Of a DNA stretch of 55,499 bases, positions 32,210-39,653 are shown piece by piece (the stretch's first letter is position 1; each line of letters opens with the position of its first letter). The DNA is taken from contig JAPPGH010000059.1 in assembly GCA_026914155.1 (NCBI GenBank), forward strand, positions 1 through 55,499, written 5' to 3'. The position numbers were made by a program, and so were the translations under genes. The DNA is from Candidatus Palauibacter rhopaloidicola (lineage in GTDB: Bacteria; Gemmatimonadota; Gemmatimonadetes; Palauibacterales; Palauibacteraceae). Below the pieces are notes generated by a model. That model was not told where the DNA came from. It did no database searches and saw nothing but the letters and a program-made list of their open reading frames with translations.

Positions 32210-32329
32210 CTACCAACGGTGGCGCTGCCGGACGCTGTGTCCGCCCGGGCGCTGGCACCATCGAAGCACCGCAACAGACGCGGCGACCGCGATGACTCCG
32301 ACCCAGATTGTTTTGGCCGCGTTCCTCAT
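32210..32329 (-). CDS. Hypothetical 39-residue single-span membrane peptide
   Basis: The ATG at 32329 follows GGAGG with a seven-base spacing on the minus strand. The product starts MRNAAKTIWVGVIAVAASVA, giving one hydrophobic span (about 8-22), followed by a basic His/Arg-rich tail ending RQRHRW. It is enclosed by the two 66-bp repeats. No family is recognised; the case rests on the ribosome site and the membrane-like composition, so chance is not excluded. Confidence 0.35.
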   Translation of the reverse strand: MRNAAKTIWVGVIAVAASVAVLRWCQRPGGHSVRQRHRW

Positions 32330-32388
32330 TGTCCCCCTCCATTCGGCGCTGGCTCGCAGGGTCAAGCTCGGAGATCGCCAGACAACCC

Positions 32389-32454
32389 GGAAGGGACAAA
32401 ATCGATGAATAGGGGACGATATTTGCCGAGAGGGGACGAAATCATCCTGCGACC
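32389..32454. repeat. 66-bp repeat with a 20-bp GGGAC ladder, copy 2
   Basis: Direct copy of 32133-32198. GGGAC begins at 32393, 32413 and 32433, again at exact 20-bp steps. The conserved blocks are the first 15 nt, the central GGGACGATATTTGCC and the final GGACGAAATCA. It ends 48 nt before the trpD stop. Confidence 0.7.
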
Positions 32455-32502
32455 GACTCCGCAGTCTCGCTCACCCGCTTCGCGGGCCACGAAACGGCAC
32501 GA

Positions 32503-33516
32503 TTATGCTGTCGGTCGAAATGCCTGCAGGGATCGAACGTGCGCGTTGGCCGCGCCCGAGTCGATGGATTGTTCGGCGGCGGCGACGCCGGCGGCGATGG
32601 TGTCCACGGCGCCTGCGGCCCAGAAGGCGGCGGCGGCGTTGAGCACGACGGCCGCGCGGCCGGCCCCGGCTTCGCGGCCGTCGATCACGCGCCGGACCCG
32701 TTCCGCGTTCTCCTCCGGCTCGCCTCCGGCCAGATCGGAGGGGGCGTATTCGGGCCAGCCGAAGTCGGAGGGCGCGACCTCAAACTCGGACAGCGTCCCG
32801 TTCTCGATGCGGAAGACCCGGGTCAGGCCGAGGGGGCTCAGTTCGTCCATGCCGGGTTCGCCGTGGACGACGAGCGCGCGTTCGTGGCCGAGTTCGAGCA
32901 GGGTGTCGGCGACCAGGCGCTGAAGATCGGGGTGGGCGACGCCGACGACCTGCCGCCGCACGCCGGCCGGGTTCGCGAGCGGGCCGAGGAGGTTCATGAT
33001 CGTGGTCACGCCGAGCGCGGCGCGGACGGGCCCCACGTGCCGCATGGCCGGGTGGTGGGCCGGGGCGAACATGAACACGAACCCGGTTTCCTCGAACATC
33101 CGCTTCTCGTCCTCGGGAGGAAGCTCGATGGGGACGCCGAGGATCTCCAGCACGTCGGCGCTGCCGCACTTGGAGGTGAACGAACGGTTGCCGTGCTTCG
33201 CGATGCGGACGCCGCCGGCCGCGGCGACGATGGCGGCCGCGGTCGAGATGTTGAACGTGGTCAGCGTGCCGCCGCCGGTGCCGCAGGTGTCGATGATGCG
33301 GTCGTCGTCCAGGGCGAGCGGGATCATGGCCTTCCGCAGCGCGCGGACCCCGCCGGCCACCTCGGCGGCCGTTTCCCCGCGCATCCTGAGCGCGGCGAGG
33401 AGCGCGGCCATCTCGGCCTGGGTCGCCTCGCCGCTCATGAAGCGGTCGAACGTGGCTTCGGCGGCGGCGGCCTCCAGGGTCTCTCCGGAGAGGACGCGCC
33501 GGATCGTGTTCGTCAC
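32503..33516 (-). CDS. trpD: Anthranilate phosphoribosyltransferase
   Basis: 337 residues, usual length. It transfers phosphoribose from PRPP to anthranilate. Markers: DTCGTGGGTLTTFNIST for PRPP binding near residue 76, KHGNRSFTSKCGSADVLE, and NLLGPLANPAGVRRQVVGV. The gene stands apart from the other trp genes, is divergent from truA and has no glutamine amidotransferase fusion. The start is followed by a standard N-terminal helix (RRVLSGETLEAAAAE). Confidence 0.96.
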   Translation of the reverse strand: MTNTIRRVLSGETLEAAAAEATFDRFMSGEATQAEMAALLAALRMRGETAAEVAGGVRALRKAMIPLALDDDRIIDTCGTGGGTLTTFNISTAAAIVAAAGGVRIAKHGNRSFTSKCGSADVLEILGVPIELPPEDEKRMFEETGFVFMFAPAHHPAMRHVGPVRAALGVTTIMNLLGPLANPAGVRRQVVGVAHPDLQRLVADTLLELGHERALVVHGEPGMDELSPLGLTRVFRIENGTLSEFEVAPSDFGWPEYAPSDLAGGEPEENAERVRRVIDGREAGAGRAAVVLNAAAAFWAAGAVDTIAAGVAAAEQSIDSGAANAHVRSLQAFRPTA

Positions 33517-33529
33517 CTCGATTCCTCCT

Positions 33530-33571
33530 GTTTTCCCCTCATCGGTTTCCCCTCGGCGGTTTCCCCTCGGC
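33530..33571. repeat. Three tandem 14-bp units between trpD and truA
   Basis: GGTTTCCCCTCGGC at 33544-33557 and 33558-33571 is exact, preceded at 33530-33543 by a copy with three differences. On the minus strand this gives GGGGAAACC runs just upstream of trpD. It may be simple slippage repeats or repeated binding sites in the divergent promoter. Confidence 0.5.
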
Positions 33572-33596
33572 GGCGGAAAGTCGCTAATCTTCGCGC

Positions 33597-34427
33597 ATGT
33601 CGGATTCCACGGCCCCGCTCGCCCGTTTCCGGGCCACGATCGAGTACGATGGGACCTCCTTCCACGGATCCCAACTACAGCCCGGGGTGCGCACCGTCCA
33701 GCGCGCGGTGGAGGAGGCCCTCGGGAAACTCCTCGACCGCCCCGTCCGAATCGACCTCGCCGGCCGCACCGACGCGGGGGTTCACGCGACCGCGCAGGAG
33801 ATCGCGTTCGGCGCGCCTCCCGCTTGGAGTCCGGAGGAACTGTCGCGGGCGCTCGGGGCGATTCTTCCCGACGATGTCGCGGTTCGGAGGGTGCGGGACG
33901 CGGCGCCCGATTTCCATCCGCGCTTCGACGCGGAGGGGCGCCGTTACCGGTATGCGGTCGCCGAAGGTGGCCGGAAGCGGCCCTTCCTGCGCGACCGCGC
34001 CTGGATCGCGCGATGGCCGCTCGACCGCGACGCGCTCGTCCGGCTCGCGGAGGCCGTCCCCGGCGAACGGTCGTTCGAGCGCTTCGCCCGCGCCGGGCAG
34101 CCCGAGCGGGGGACCCGATGCCGGGTCGCGAGCGCGGCCTGGCACTTCGACCGACCGCCCTTCTTCTTCTTCGAGATCGTCGCCGACCGCTTCCTCCATC
34201 ACATGGTCCGCTACCTGGTGGGGACGTCCGTGGAGATCGCCGCGGGCCGCCGCCCGTTCGACGACTTCAAGCGACTGCTGGCGGGAGAGGCCGCCTCGAG
34301 GCCGGTCTTCCCCGCCCCGCCCGGCGGACTCTACCTGACGGGCGTGCGCTACGGCGGCGAATGGAACTCCGGCCCGGGAGTCCCCTGGCTCCCGGCCGAA
34401 CCTCCGGCCGAGGGGCATCAAACATGA
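33597..34427 (+). CDS. truA: tRNA pseudouridine synthase A (positions 38-40)
   Basis: 276 residues. Begins RFRATIEYDGTSFHGSQLQPGVRTVQ, the TruA N-terminus. The catalytic Asp59 is in AGRTDAGVHA. Later blocks include FHPRFDAEGRRYRY, FFFFEIVADRFLHHMVRYLVGT and LPPGGLYLTGVRY-like PPGGLYLTGVRYGGEW at the end. It isomerises uridines in the tRNA anticodon arm. The last about 20 residues are Pro/Glu-rich. Confidence 0.95.
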   Translation: MSDSTAPLARFRATIEYDGTSFHGSQLQPGVRTVQRAVEEALGKLLDRPVRIDLAGRTDAGVHATAQEIAFGAPPAWSPEELSRALGAILPDDVAVRRVRDAAPDFHPRFDAEGRRYRYAVAEGGRKRPFLRDRAWIARWPLDRDALVRLAEAVPGERSFERFARAGQPERGTRCRVASAAWHFDRPPFFFFEIVADRFLHHMVRYLVGTSVEIAAGRRPFDDFKRLLAGEAASRPVFPAPPGGLYLTGVRYGGEWNSGPGVPWLPAEPPAEGHQT

Positions 34428-34536
34428 ACCCTCGGGGGTTGTTTGGCGTACAGTTATCGTGTGAGTCGCCACCGCGCGGGTGGCGGCGTGCCTCCCGGGC
34501 CGAAGATCGCACGAGGGACATGAGGTGGCGCAGCCC

Positions 34537-36039
34537 ATGAACGAGGGAAATCGGGTCAGGAGAATGCTGCTGGCGGCCGCGCGCGTGTTCGTGGCGGCCA
34601 CGGTCCTGATCTTCGCCGGCCTCGGCGTGGGCGCGCTCGTCACGACGCTGGGGAACGGGCCTCCGCCGCCGCAGGAGAGCCGGCCCGCGGACAACCCGTT
34701 TGCCCGCACCTCGCTGGCCGACCCCGCGAACCGGCCCGCGCCCCAGTCGCTGGCCGAGATCTCGGGGGCCCGGCGGACGCCCACCGTCATCGCCGCGGTC
34801 CGCGTGCTCCCCTCGGTCGTGAGCCTGCGGACGGAGCGGACCGTCCAGTCGCAGGACATGTTCACCCGCTTCTTCAACCGCGGCGGCCGTTCCCGGGTCG
34901 AGGCGGGTCTGGGCTCCGGGTTCGCGATCGACGACGCGGGCACGATCATCACGAACGCGCACGTCGTGAGCGGCGCGGACCGCATCGAGGTGGTGGACCG
35001 CGACGGGCAGCGGTTCGAGGCCGAAGTGGTCGGCTTCGATGAACTCACCGACCTCGCCGTGGTGAGGGTCCCCCCGGGCCGGGTGCCCGCGGCGCCGCTG
35101 GGCTCGTCCTCGAACCTTCTCATCGGGGAACCCGCGGTGGCGCTCGGCAACCCGTCCGGCTACGCCCTCCGCAACACCGAGGCGACCGTGACCTCGGGCG
35201 TCGTCAGCGGCGTGGGGCGCGACATCCAGGCGGCGGGCGGCCAGGAGGTGCTCTACGCCGACATGATCCAGACCGACGCGTCGATCAACCCGGGCAACTC
35301 GGGCGGTCCGCTCGCGAACGCGGACGGCGACGTCATCGGCGTGAACAGTTCGATCTTCTCGCGCTCGGGGGGATCGGAGGGGATGGGCTTCGCGATCCCC
35401 ATCGACCGGGCGCTCGTCGTCGCCTCCGAACTCCTCCAGTTCGGGCGCGTGCGCCGGCCCTGGGCGGGACTGCAGGTGCTCACCGACCGGCCCGACCCCG
35501 AGTCCGTCTTCGGCCGGCCGCTCGTCGTCGAGGTCCTGGATGGGACGCCGGCGGACGATGCCGGACTGCAGGCGGGGGACGAGATCGTGACCCTCAACGG
35601 GCGCGTCATCAACCACGATCTCGACTGGCAGGTGGGGCTGGTGGATTCCGGGGTGGGATCGACGGTGGACGTGACCTTCCAGAGGGGGGGACGTGAACTC
35701 CAGGCGCGCTTCCGGCTGGACGAGGTGCCCACCGGGCGGGCCGAGCGCATCGAGGTGCTCGCGGGGCTCCGGCTGATCACGGTCACGCCGCAGATCCAGC
35801 AGGAACTCAACCTCCGGGTCGAGGCCGGCGCGCTCATCGCGTCGGTCGGCGAGGAGGCGCGCGGGACGAGGCTCCGCGAGGGGGACGTCATCCTCAGCAT
35901 CAACCGCAACGAGGTGCGCTCCGCCGAGGACGCGGGCGAACTCTTCGATTACTACGCGCGCTCCCGCGACGGCTCGGTGCAACTCTACATCGCGCGCGGG
36001 ACGGAGATCGGATACCTCCAACCCTTCCGCGTGCGCTGA
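34537..36039 (+). CDS. degP: DegP/HtrA-type trypsin-like serine protease with two PDZ domains
   Basis: 500 residues. A single N-terminal membrane anchor or uncleaved signal (about 12-36) leads to the periplasm. The catalytic triad is complete: His142 in IITNAHVVSG, Asp172 in LTDLAVVRV and Ser255 in NPGNSGGPLAN. PDZ1 is about 290-385 (PWAGLQV, DAGLQAGDEIVTLNG) and PDZ2 about 400-495 (AGALIASVGEEARGTRLREGDVILSINR). It would act in envelope protein quality control. GAGG before the ATG supports this start; a longer open frame upstream is not protein-like. A free-standing gene between truA and purB. Confidence 0.92.
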   Translation: MNEGNRVRRMLLAAARVFVAATVLIFAGLGVGALVTTLGNGPPPPQESRPADNPFARTSLADPANRPAPQSLAEISGARRTPTVIAAVRVLPSVVSLRTERTVQSQDMFTRFFNRGGRSRVEAGLGSGFAIDDAGTIITNAHVVSGADRIEVVDRDGQRFEAEVVGFDELTDLAVVRVPPGRVPAAPLGSSSNLLIGEPAVALGNPSGYALRNTEATVTSGVVSGVGRDIQAAGGQEVLYADMIQTDASINPGNSGGPLANADGDVIGVNSSIFSRSGGSEGMGFAIPIDRALVVASELLQFGRVRRPWAGLQVLTDRPDPESVFGRPLVVEVLDGTPADDAGLQAGDEIVTLNGRVINHDLDWQVGLVDSGVGSTVDVTFQRGGRELQARFRLDEVPTGRAERIEVLAGLRLITVTPQIQQELNLRVEAGALIASVGEEARGTRLREGDVILSINRNEVRSAEDAGELFDYYARSRDGSVQLYIARGTEIGYLQPFRVR

Positions 36040-36116
36040 TCATGGGCTAGACTGCGACCTTACGGCGACCGAGGTCGCCCCGGGAGGGCCGCTGGCTGGA
36101 CTGGACTGCGCCTCTG

Positions 36117-37547
36117 ATGGCGGAACGTCACTACCCACATCCTCTCATCGACCGCTACGCCTCGAGCGAGATGGCGGCGATCTTCTCCCCTCGCATGCAG
36201 GCGCTCGTCTGGCGCGACCTGTGGATTGCGCTCGCCGAGGAAGAACGGGCGCTCGGGGTCGAGATTCCCAACGACGCCATCGTCGCGATGCACGCGGCGC
36301 GGGAGCAGATCGACCTCGACCGCATCGCCGTCATCGAGCGCGACCTCCGGCACGATGTGATGGCGCACGTGCATCACTTCGGCGAGGTCGCCCCGGAGGC
36401 CCGGAAGTACATCCACCTCGGCGCGACGAGCGCCTTCGTAGGCGATAACCACGGCCTCATCCAGCACCGGCAGGGTCTCGACATCGTGCGCGACCGGCTG
36501 CTGGGGACGATCGAGGACCTCGCCGCCTTCGCCCGCGCACAGGCCGCGGAGCCGACCCTCGGCTACACGCACCTGCAGCCGGCCCAGCCGACGACGATCG
36601 GGAAGCGCGCCTGCCTCTGGCTCCAGGATCTCCTCTTCGACCTCGAGCAGATCGAAGCCGTGCGCGCGGAACTCCGCTTCCGGGGCGCCCGGGGCACGAC
36701 GGGGACGGAGGCGACGTTCCTCGAACTGTTCGAAGGGGACGGGGGGAAGGTGGACCGGCTCAACGAGCGGCTCGCGGCGCGCTTCGGCTTCGCCGGCACG
36801 TACGATGTGATCGGCCAGACGTACCCGCGGAAGGTAGACCACCGGGCGCTCGCGGCGCTCGCCGGCATCGGCGCCTCGACGGCGCGCTTCGGCCACGATA
36901 TCCGGATCCTGCAGGCGTTCGGCGAGATCGAGGAGCCGTTCGGGAAGCACCAGATCGGCTCGTCGGCGATGCCGTACAAGCGCAACCCCATGCGGAGCGA
37001 GCGGATCTGCGCCCTGGCGCGGCACCTCTGCACGCTGGAACTCGACGCTTCGTGGACCGCCTCCGTACAGTGGTTCGAGCGCACGCTCGACGACTCCGCG
37101 AACCGCCGCATCTCGCTGCCCGAGGGCTACCTGTCGGCGGACGCCCTCCTCATCCTCGCGCGCAACGTGAGTGCGGGGCTCGTCGTCCACCCGGCCGTCG
37201 TGGCGCGTCGGCTGGGCCGGGCCCTCCCCTTCATGGTCACCGAGGAGATCCTCATCGCGGGCGTGCGGCGGGGCGGCGACCGGCAGGACCTGCACGAACG
37301 GGTGCGGGGACACGCCCTGGCCGCGCGCGAACGGCTCGACGAGGGGGCGGAGGACAACGACTTCTTCGCGCGCATCGCCGCCGACGGCGCCTTCGGGCTC
37401 GGCATGGAGGAACTCCACGCGCTCGCCGACCCGCACCGGCTCGTCGGCCGCTCCGCCCACCAGGTGGAGCGCTTCCTGACCACCCGCATCGACCCGCTGT
37501 TCGAGGCCGCGGAGGCGCCGCGGCCCGCCGAGGAGGTCCGCGTATGA
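36117..37547 (+). CDS. purB: Adenylosuccinate lyase
   Basis: 476 residues. It makes AICAR and AMP by eliminating fumarate. Fumarase-superfamily signatures: KYIHLGATSAFVGDN with the early Ser/Thr region, TLGYTHLQPAQPTT with the His base, and GSSAMPYKRNPMRSE (about 281-295) with the flexible catalytic Ser loop. Start MAERHYPHPLIDRYAS is typical. First gene of the purine block. Confidence 0.96.
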   Translation: MAERHYPHPLIDRYASSEMAAIFSPRMQALVWRDLWIALAEEERALGVEIPNDAIVAMHAAREQIDLDRIAVIERDLRHDVMAHVHHFGEVAPEARKYIHLGATSAFVGDNHGLIQHRQGLDIVRDRLLGTIEDLAAFARAQAAEPTLGYTHLQPAQPTTIGKRACLWLQDLLFDLEQIEAVRAELRFRGARGTTGTEATFLELFEGDGGKVDRLNERLAARFGFAGTYDVIGQTYPRKVDHRALAALAGIGASTARFGHDIRILQAFGEIEEPFGKHQIGSSAMPYKRNPMRSERICALARHLCTLELDASWTASVQWFERTLDDSANRRISLPEGYLSADALLILARNVSAGLVVHPAVVARRLGRALPFMVTEEILIAGVRRGGDRQDLHERVRGHALAARERLDEGAEDNDFFARIAADGAFGLGMEELHALADPHRLVGRSAHQVERFLTTRIDPLFEAAEAPRPAEEVRV

Positions 37548-37569
37548 CGTGCAGGACGCGTAGGACGCG

Positions 37570-37587
37570 GCGTTCCCGCGGGAACGC
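37570..37587. repeat. Perfect 18-bp palindrome after purB
   Basis: GCGTTCCCGCGGGAACGC, 22 nt after the purB stop and 47 nt before purC. It shares the 16-bp core CGTTCCCGCGGGAACG with 1024-1043. A looser relative, GCGTTCCCGGCGGGACC, lies on the minus strand between the S9 peptidase and trpA (12646-12662). All three are at gene boundaries. Confidence 0.55.
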
Positions 37588-37634
37588 GACCGGACCCGAC
37601 CCGTGACCCCCGAAAGGACACTCGAAAGGACACC

Positions 37635-38588
37635 ATGACACAGACCACGCTCGGCGCGGACGCGCCGGCCGCGCTGCACGACATCGACCTCCCGCTGCCG
37701 CTTCTCCGCAAGGGGAAGGTGCGCTCGATGTACGACCTCGACGACCGCATCCTGATGGTCGCCAGCGACCGCATCAGCGCCTTCGACTGCGTGATCCCGA
37801 ACCCGATCCCCCACAAGGGGGCCGTGCTCACCCAACTCTCGGCGTTCTGGTTCGACCGCACGACGGACATCGTGGGCAACCACCGCGTCGCGAGCGACCC
37901 GGCGGCCATCGCCGAGGCGGTGCCGGAACTCGCCGGCTCGGCCGACACGTGGGGACATCGCGCCATGCTCGTCGAGAAGGCGCGGCCCCTGCCCGTCGAG
38001 TGCATCGTGCGGGGCTTCATCTCCGGCTCCGCGTGGAAGGAGTACAGCCGCCACGGGACGCTGGCCGGCGAACCCCTCCCGGAGGGGCTGCAAGAGTCGG
38101 AGGAGTATCCGGAACCGATCTTCTCGCCTTCGACGAAGGCCGAGCAGGGGCTGCACGACGAGAACATCACCTTCGACCGCATGTGCGACATCGTGGGGGC
38201 GGAACTCGCGGGGGAACTGCGCGACATCAGCCTTGCGCTCTACGCCGCGGGCCGCGACACGCTCCGCGAGCGGGGCATCATCCTCGCCGACACGAAATAC
38301 GAGTTCGGGCGCGGGGCGGACGGGCGCATCATCCTGATCGACGAGGTGATGACGCCGGACTCCTCCCGCTTCTGGCCGGCCGATTCGTACCGGATCGGAG
38401 GCGGCCAGCCGTCGCTCGACAAGCAGCCCGTGCGCGACCACCTGCAGGAGATCGTCGGGCGCGGGGAATGGGACAAGACGCCGCCGGCCCCGGCGCTCCC
38501 GGAGGAGGTCATCCGCACGACCTCGGAACGCTACCTCGAGGCCTTCCGGCGCATCGCGGGCCACGAACTCTACGAGGCGCCCGCATGA
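37635..38588 (+). CDS. purC: SAICAR synthase
   Basis: 317 residues. The ATP-grasp-like enzyme joins aspartate to CAIR. Markers: LLRKGKVRSMYDLDDRILMVASDRISAFD at the nucleotide loop, VECIVRGFISGSAWKEY, and LIDEVMTPDSSRFWPADSY. It is the longer single-domain form (about 300 residues). It starts 87 nt after purB and overlaps purS (ATGA). Confidence 0.97.
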   Translation: MTQTTLGADAPAALHDIDLPLPLLRKGKVRSMYDLDDRILMVASDRISAFDCVIPNPIPHKGAVLTQLSAFWFDRTTDIVGNHRVASDPAAIAEAVPELAGSADTWGHRAMLVEKARPLPVECIVRGFISGSAWKEYSRHGTLAGEPLPEGLQESEEYPEPIFSPSTKAEQGLHDENITFDRMCDIVGAELAGELRDISLALYAAGRDTLRERGIILADTKYEFGRGADGRIILIDEVMTPDSSRFWPADSYRIGGGQPSLDKQPVRDHLQEIVGRGEWDKTPPAPALPEEVIRTTSERYLEAFRRIAGHELYEAPA

Positions 38589-38842
38589 GCCGGGTCTGGT
38601 CCGTGGATGTCCGGGTCACGCCGCGGGAGGGGATCCTCGATCCGGCGGGGGAGACGATCCGCCGGGCGCTGGGGAACCTCGGCTACGAGGGCGTCCACTC
38701 CGTGCGGGCCGGGCGGCTGATCCGCCTCGAGGTCGAAGCCGACGGGGCGGAGGCGGCCAGGGTCTCCACGGAGAAGATGTGCGAACAACTGATCGCGAAC
38801 CCGATTATCGAAGACTACGTCGTGCGTGTGCGGGAGGGGTGA
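38585..38842 (+). CDS. purS: Phosphoribosylformylglycinamidine synthase, PurS subunit
   Basis: 85 residues. [44 protein letters not shown] is typical PurS, the small subunit that bridges PurL and PurQ in the three-part FGAM synthase. The start overlaps the purC stop; purQ follows after four bases. Confidence 0.95.
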   Translation: MSRVWSVDVRVTPREGILDPAGETIRRALGNLGYEGVHSVRAGRLIRLEVEADGAEAARVSTEKMCEQLIANPIIEDYVVRVREG

Positions 38843-38846
38843 ACGG

Positions 38847-39653
38847 ATGACGGCGGGGATGAAGGTGGGCATGAAGGTAGGTATCGTGCGGTTCCCGGGC
38901 TCGAACTGCGATGCGGACGTGTACCGGGCCGTCACGGAGGGGCTGGGAGAAAGCGCCACCTACCTGTGGCACAAGTCGACGGACCTCGAGGGCGTGGATG
39001 TCGTCGTGCTGCCGGGCGGATTCTCGTACGGCGACTACCTGCGGGCGGGGGCGATCGCCCGCTTCAGCCCGATCATGGGCGAAGTGATCGACTTCGCGCG
39101 CTCCGGAGGGCTCACGCTGGGGATCTGCAACGGATTCCAGGTGCTGTGCGAGGCGCACCTCCTGCCGGGGGCGCTCGTCCGGAACCGGAACCTTCGCTTC
39201 CGCTGCCACGACGTCGGGCTCCGCGTGGAGAACGCCGCGACGCCGTTCACGTCGGCCTATGCCGAAGGCGACCGGCTCCACATCCCGATCGCGCACGGCG
39301 AGGGCCAGTTCGTCGCGGAGGCCTCGACGCTCGACGAACTCGAGGCGGAGGACCGGGTCGTGTTCCGCTACGTCGACCGGCGCGGACAGGCGACGGACGC
39401 CGCGAACCCCAACGGTTCGGCGCGCAACATCGCCGGGGTCGCGAACGCGGAGGGGAACATCCTTGGGCTCATGCCGCACCCGGAGCGCCACTCGCTCTCC
39501 GTCCTCGGCAACACGGACGGGCTCGGCGTGTTCCAGTCGCTGCTCGCGGCCGTGGCCCGCGGGAGGGGACGCCGAAGCGACCCTGCGGCGCCGGAAGCCC
39601 CGGAGTTCGCGGCGGGAGCGGTGGCCGGGGCGGGCGCGGGGGTGTCGTCATGA
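38847..39653 (+). CDS. purQ: Phosphoribosylformylglycinamidine synthase, PurQ glutaminase subunit
   Basis: 268 residues. The class I amidotransferase supplies ammonia to Pur[14 protein letters not shown] at the start, nucleophile Cys94 in [10 protein letters not shown], and His/Glu in [10 protein letters not shown] Gly/Ala/Pro-rich tail of about 30 residues follows the domain end (after [10 protein letters not shown]) and is unusual. The chosen ATG has GGGAGGGG upstream; an ATG four codons later ([12 protein letters not shown]) is also possible. Overlaps purL (ATGA). Confidence 0.94.
   Translation: MTAGMKVGMKVGIVRFPGSNCDADVYRAVTEGLGESATYLWHKSTDLEGVDVVVLPGGFSYGDYLRAGAIARFSPIMGEVIDFARSGGLTLGICNGFQVLCEAHLLPGALVRNRNLRFRCHDVGLRVENAATPFTSAYAEGDRLHIPIAHGEGQFVAEASTLDELEAEDRVVFRYVDRRGQATDAANPNGSARNIAGVANAEGNILGLMPHPERHSLSVLGNTDGLGVFQSLLAAVARGRGRRSDPAAPEAPEFAAGAVAGAGAGVSS

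Larger units (their letters stand above)
31912..32502. other. 591-bp spacer with a duplicated 66-bp element and one small ORF
   Basis: The stretch between the regulator and trpD is less GC-rich than its surroundings. It holds two direct 66-bp repeats (32133-32198 and 32389-32454) and, between them on the minus strand, a 39-codon frame with a good ribosome site. The part from 31912 to 32132 probably carries the regulator's promoter; I see no clear boxes. Confidence 0.6.
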
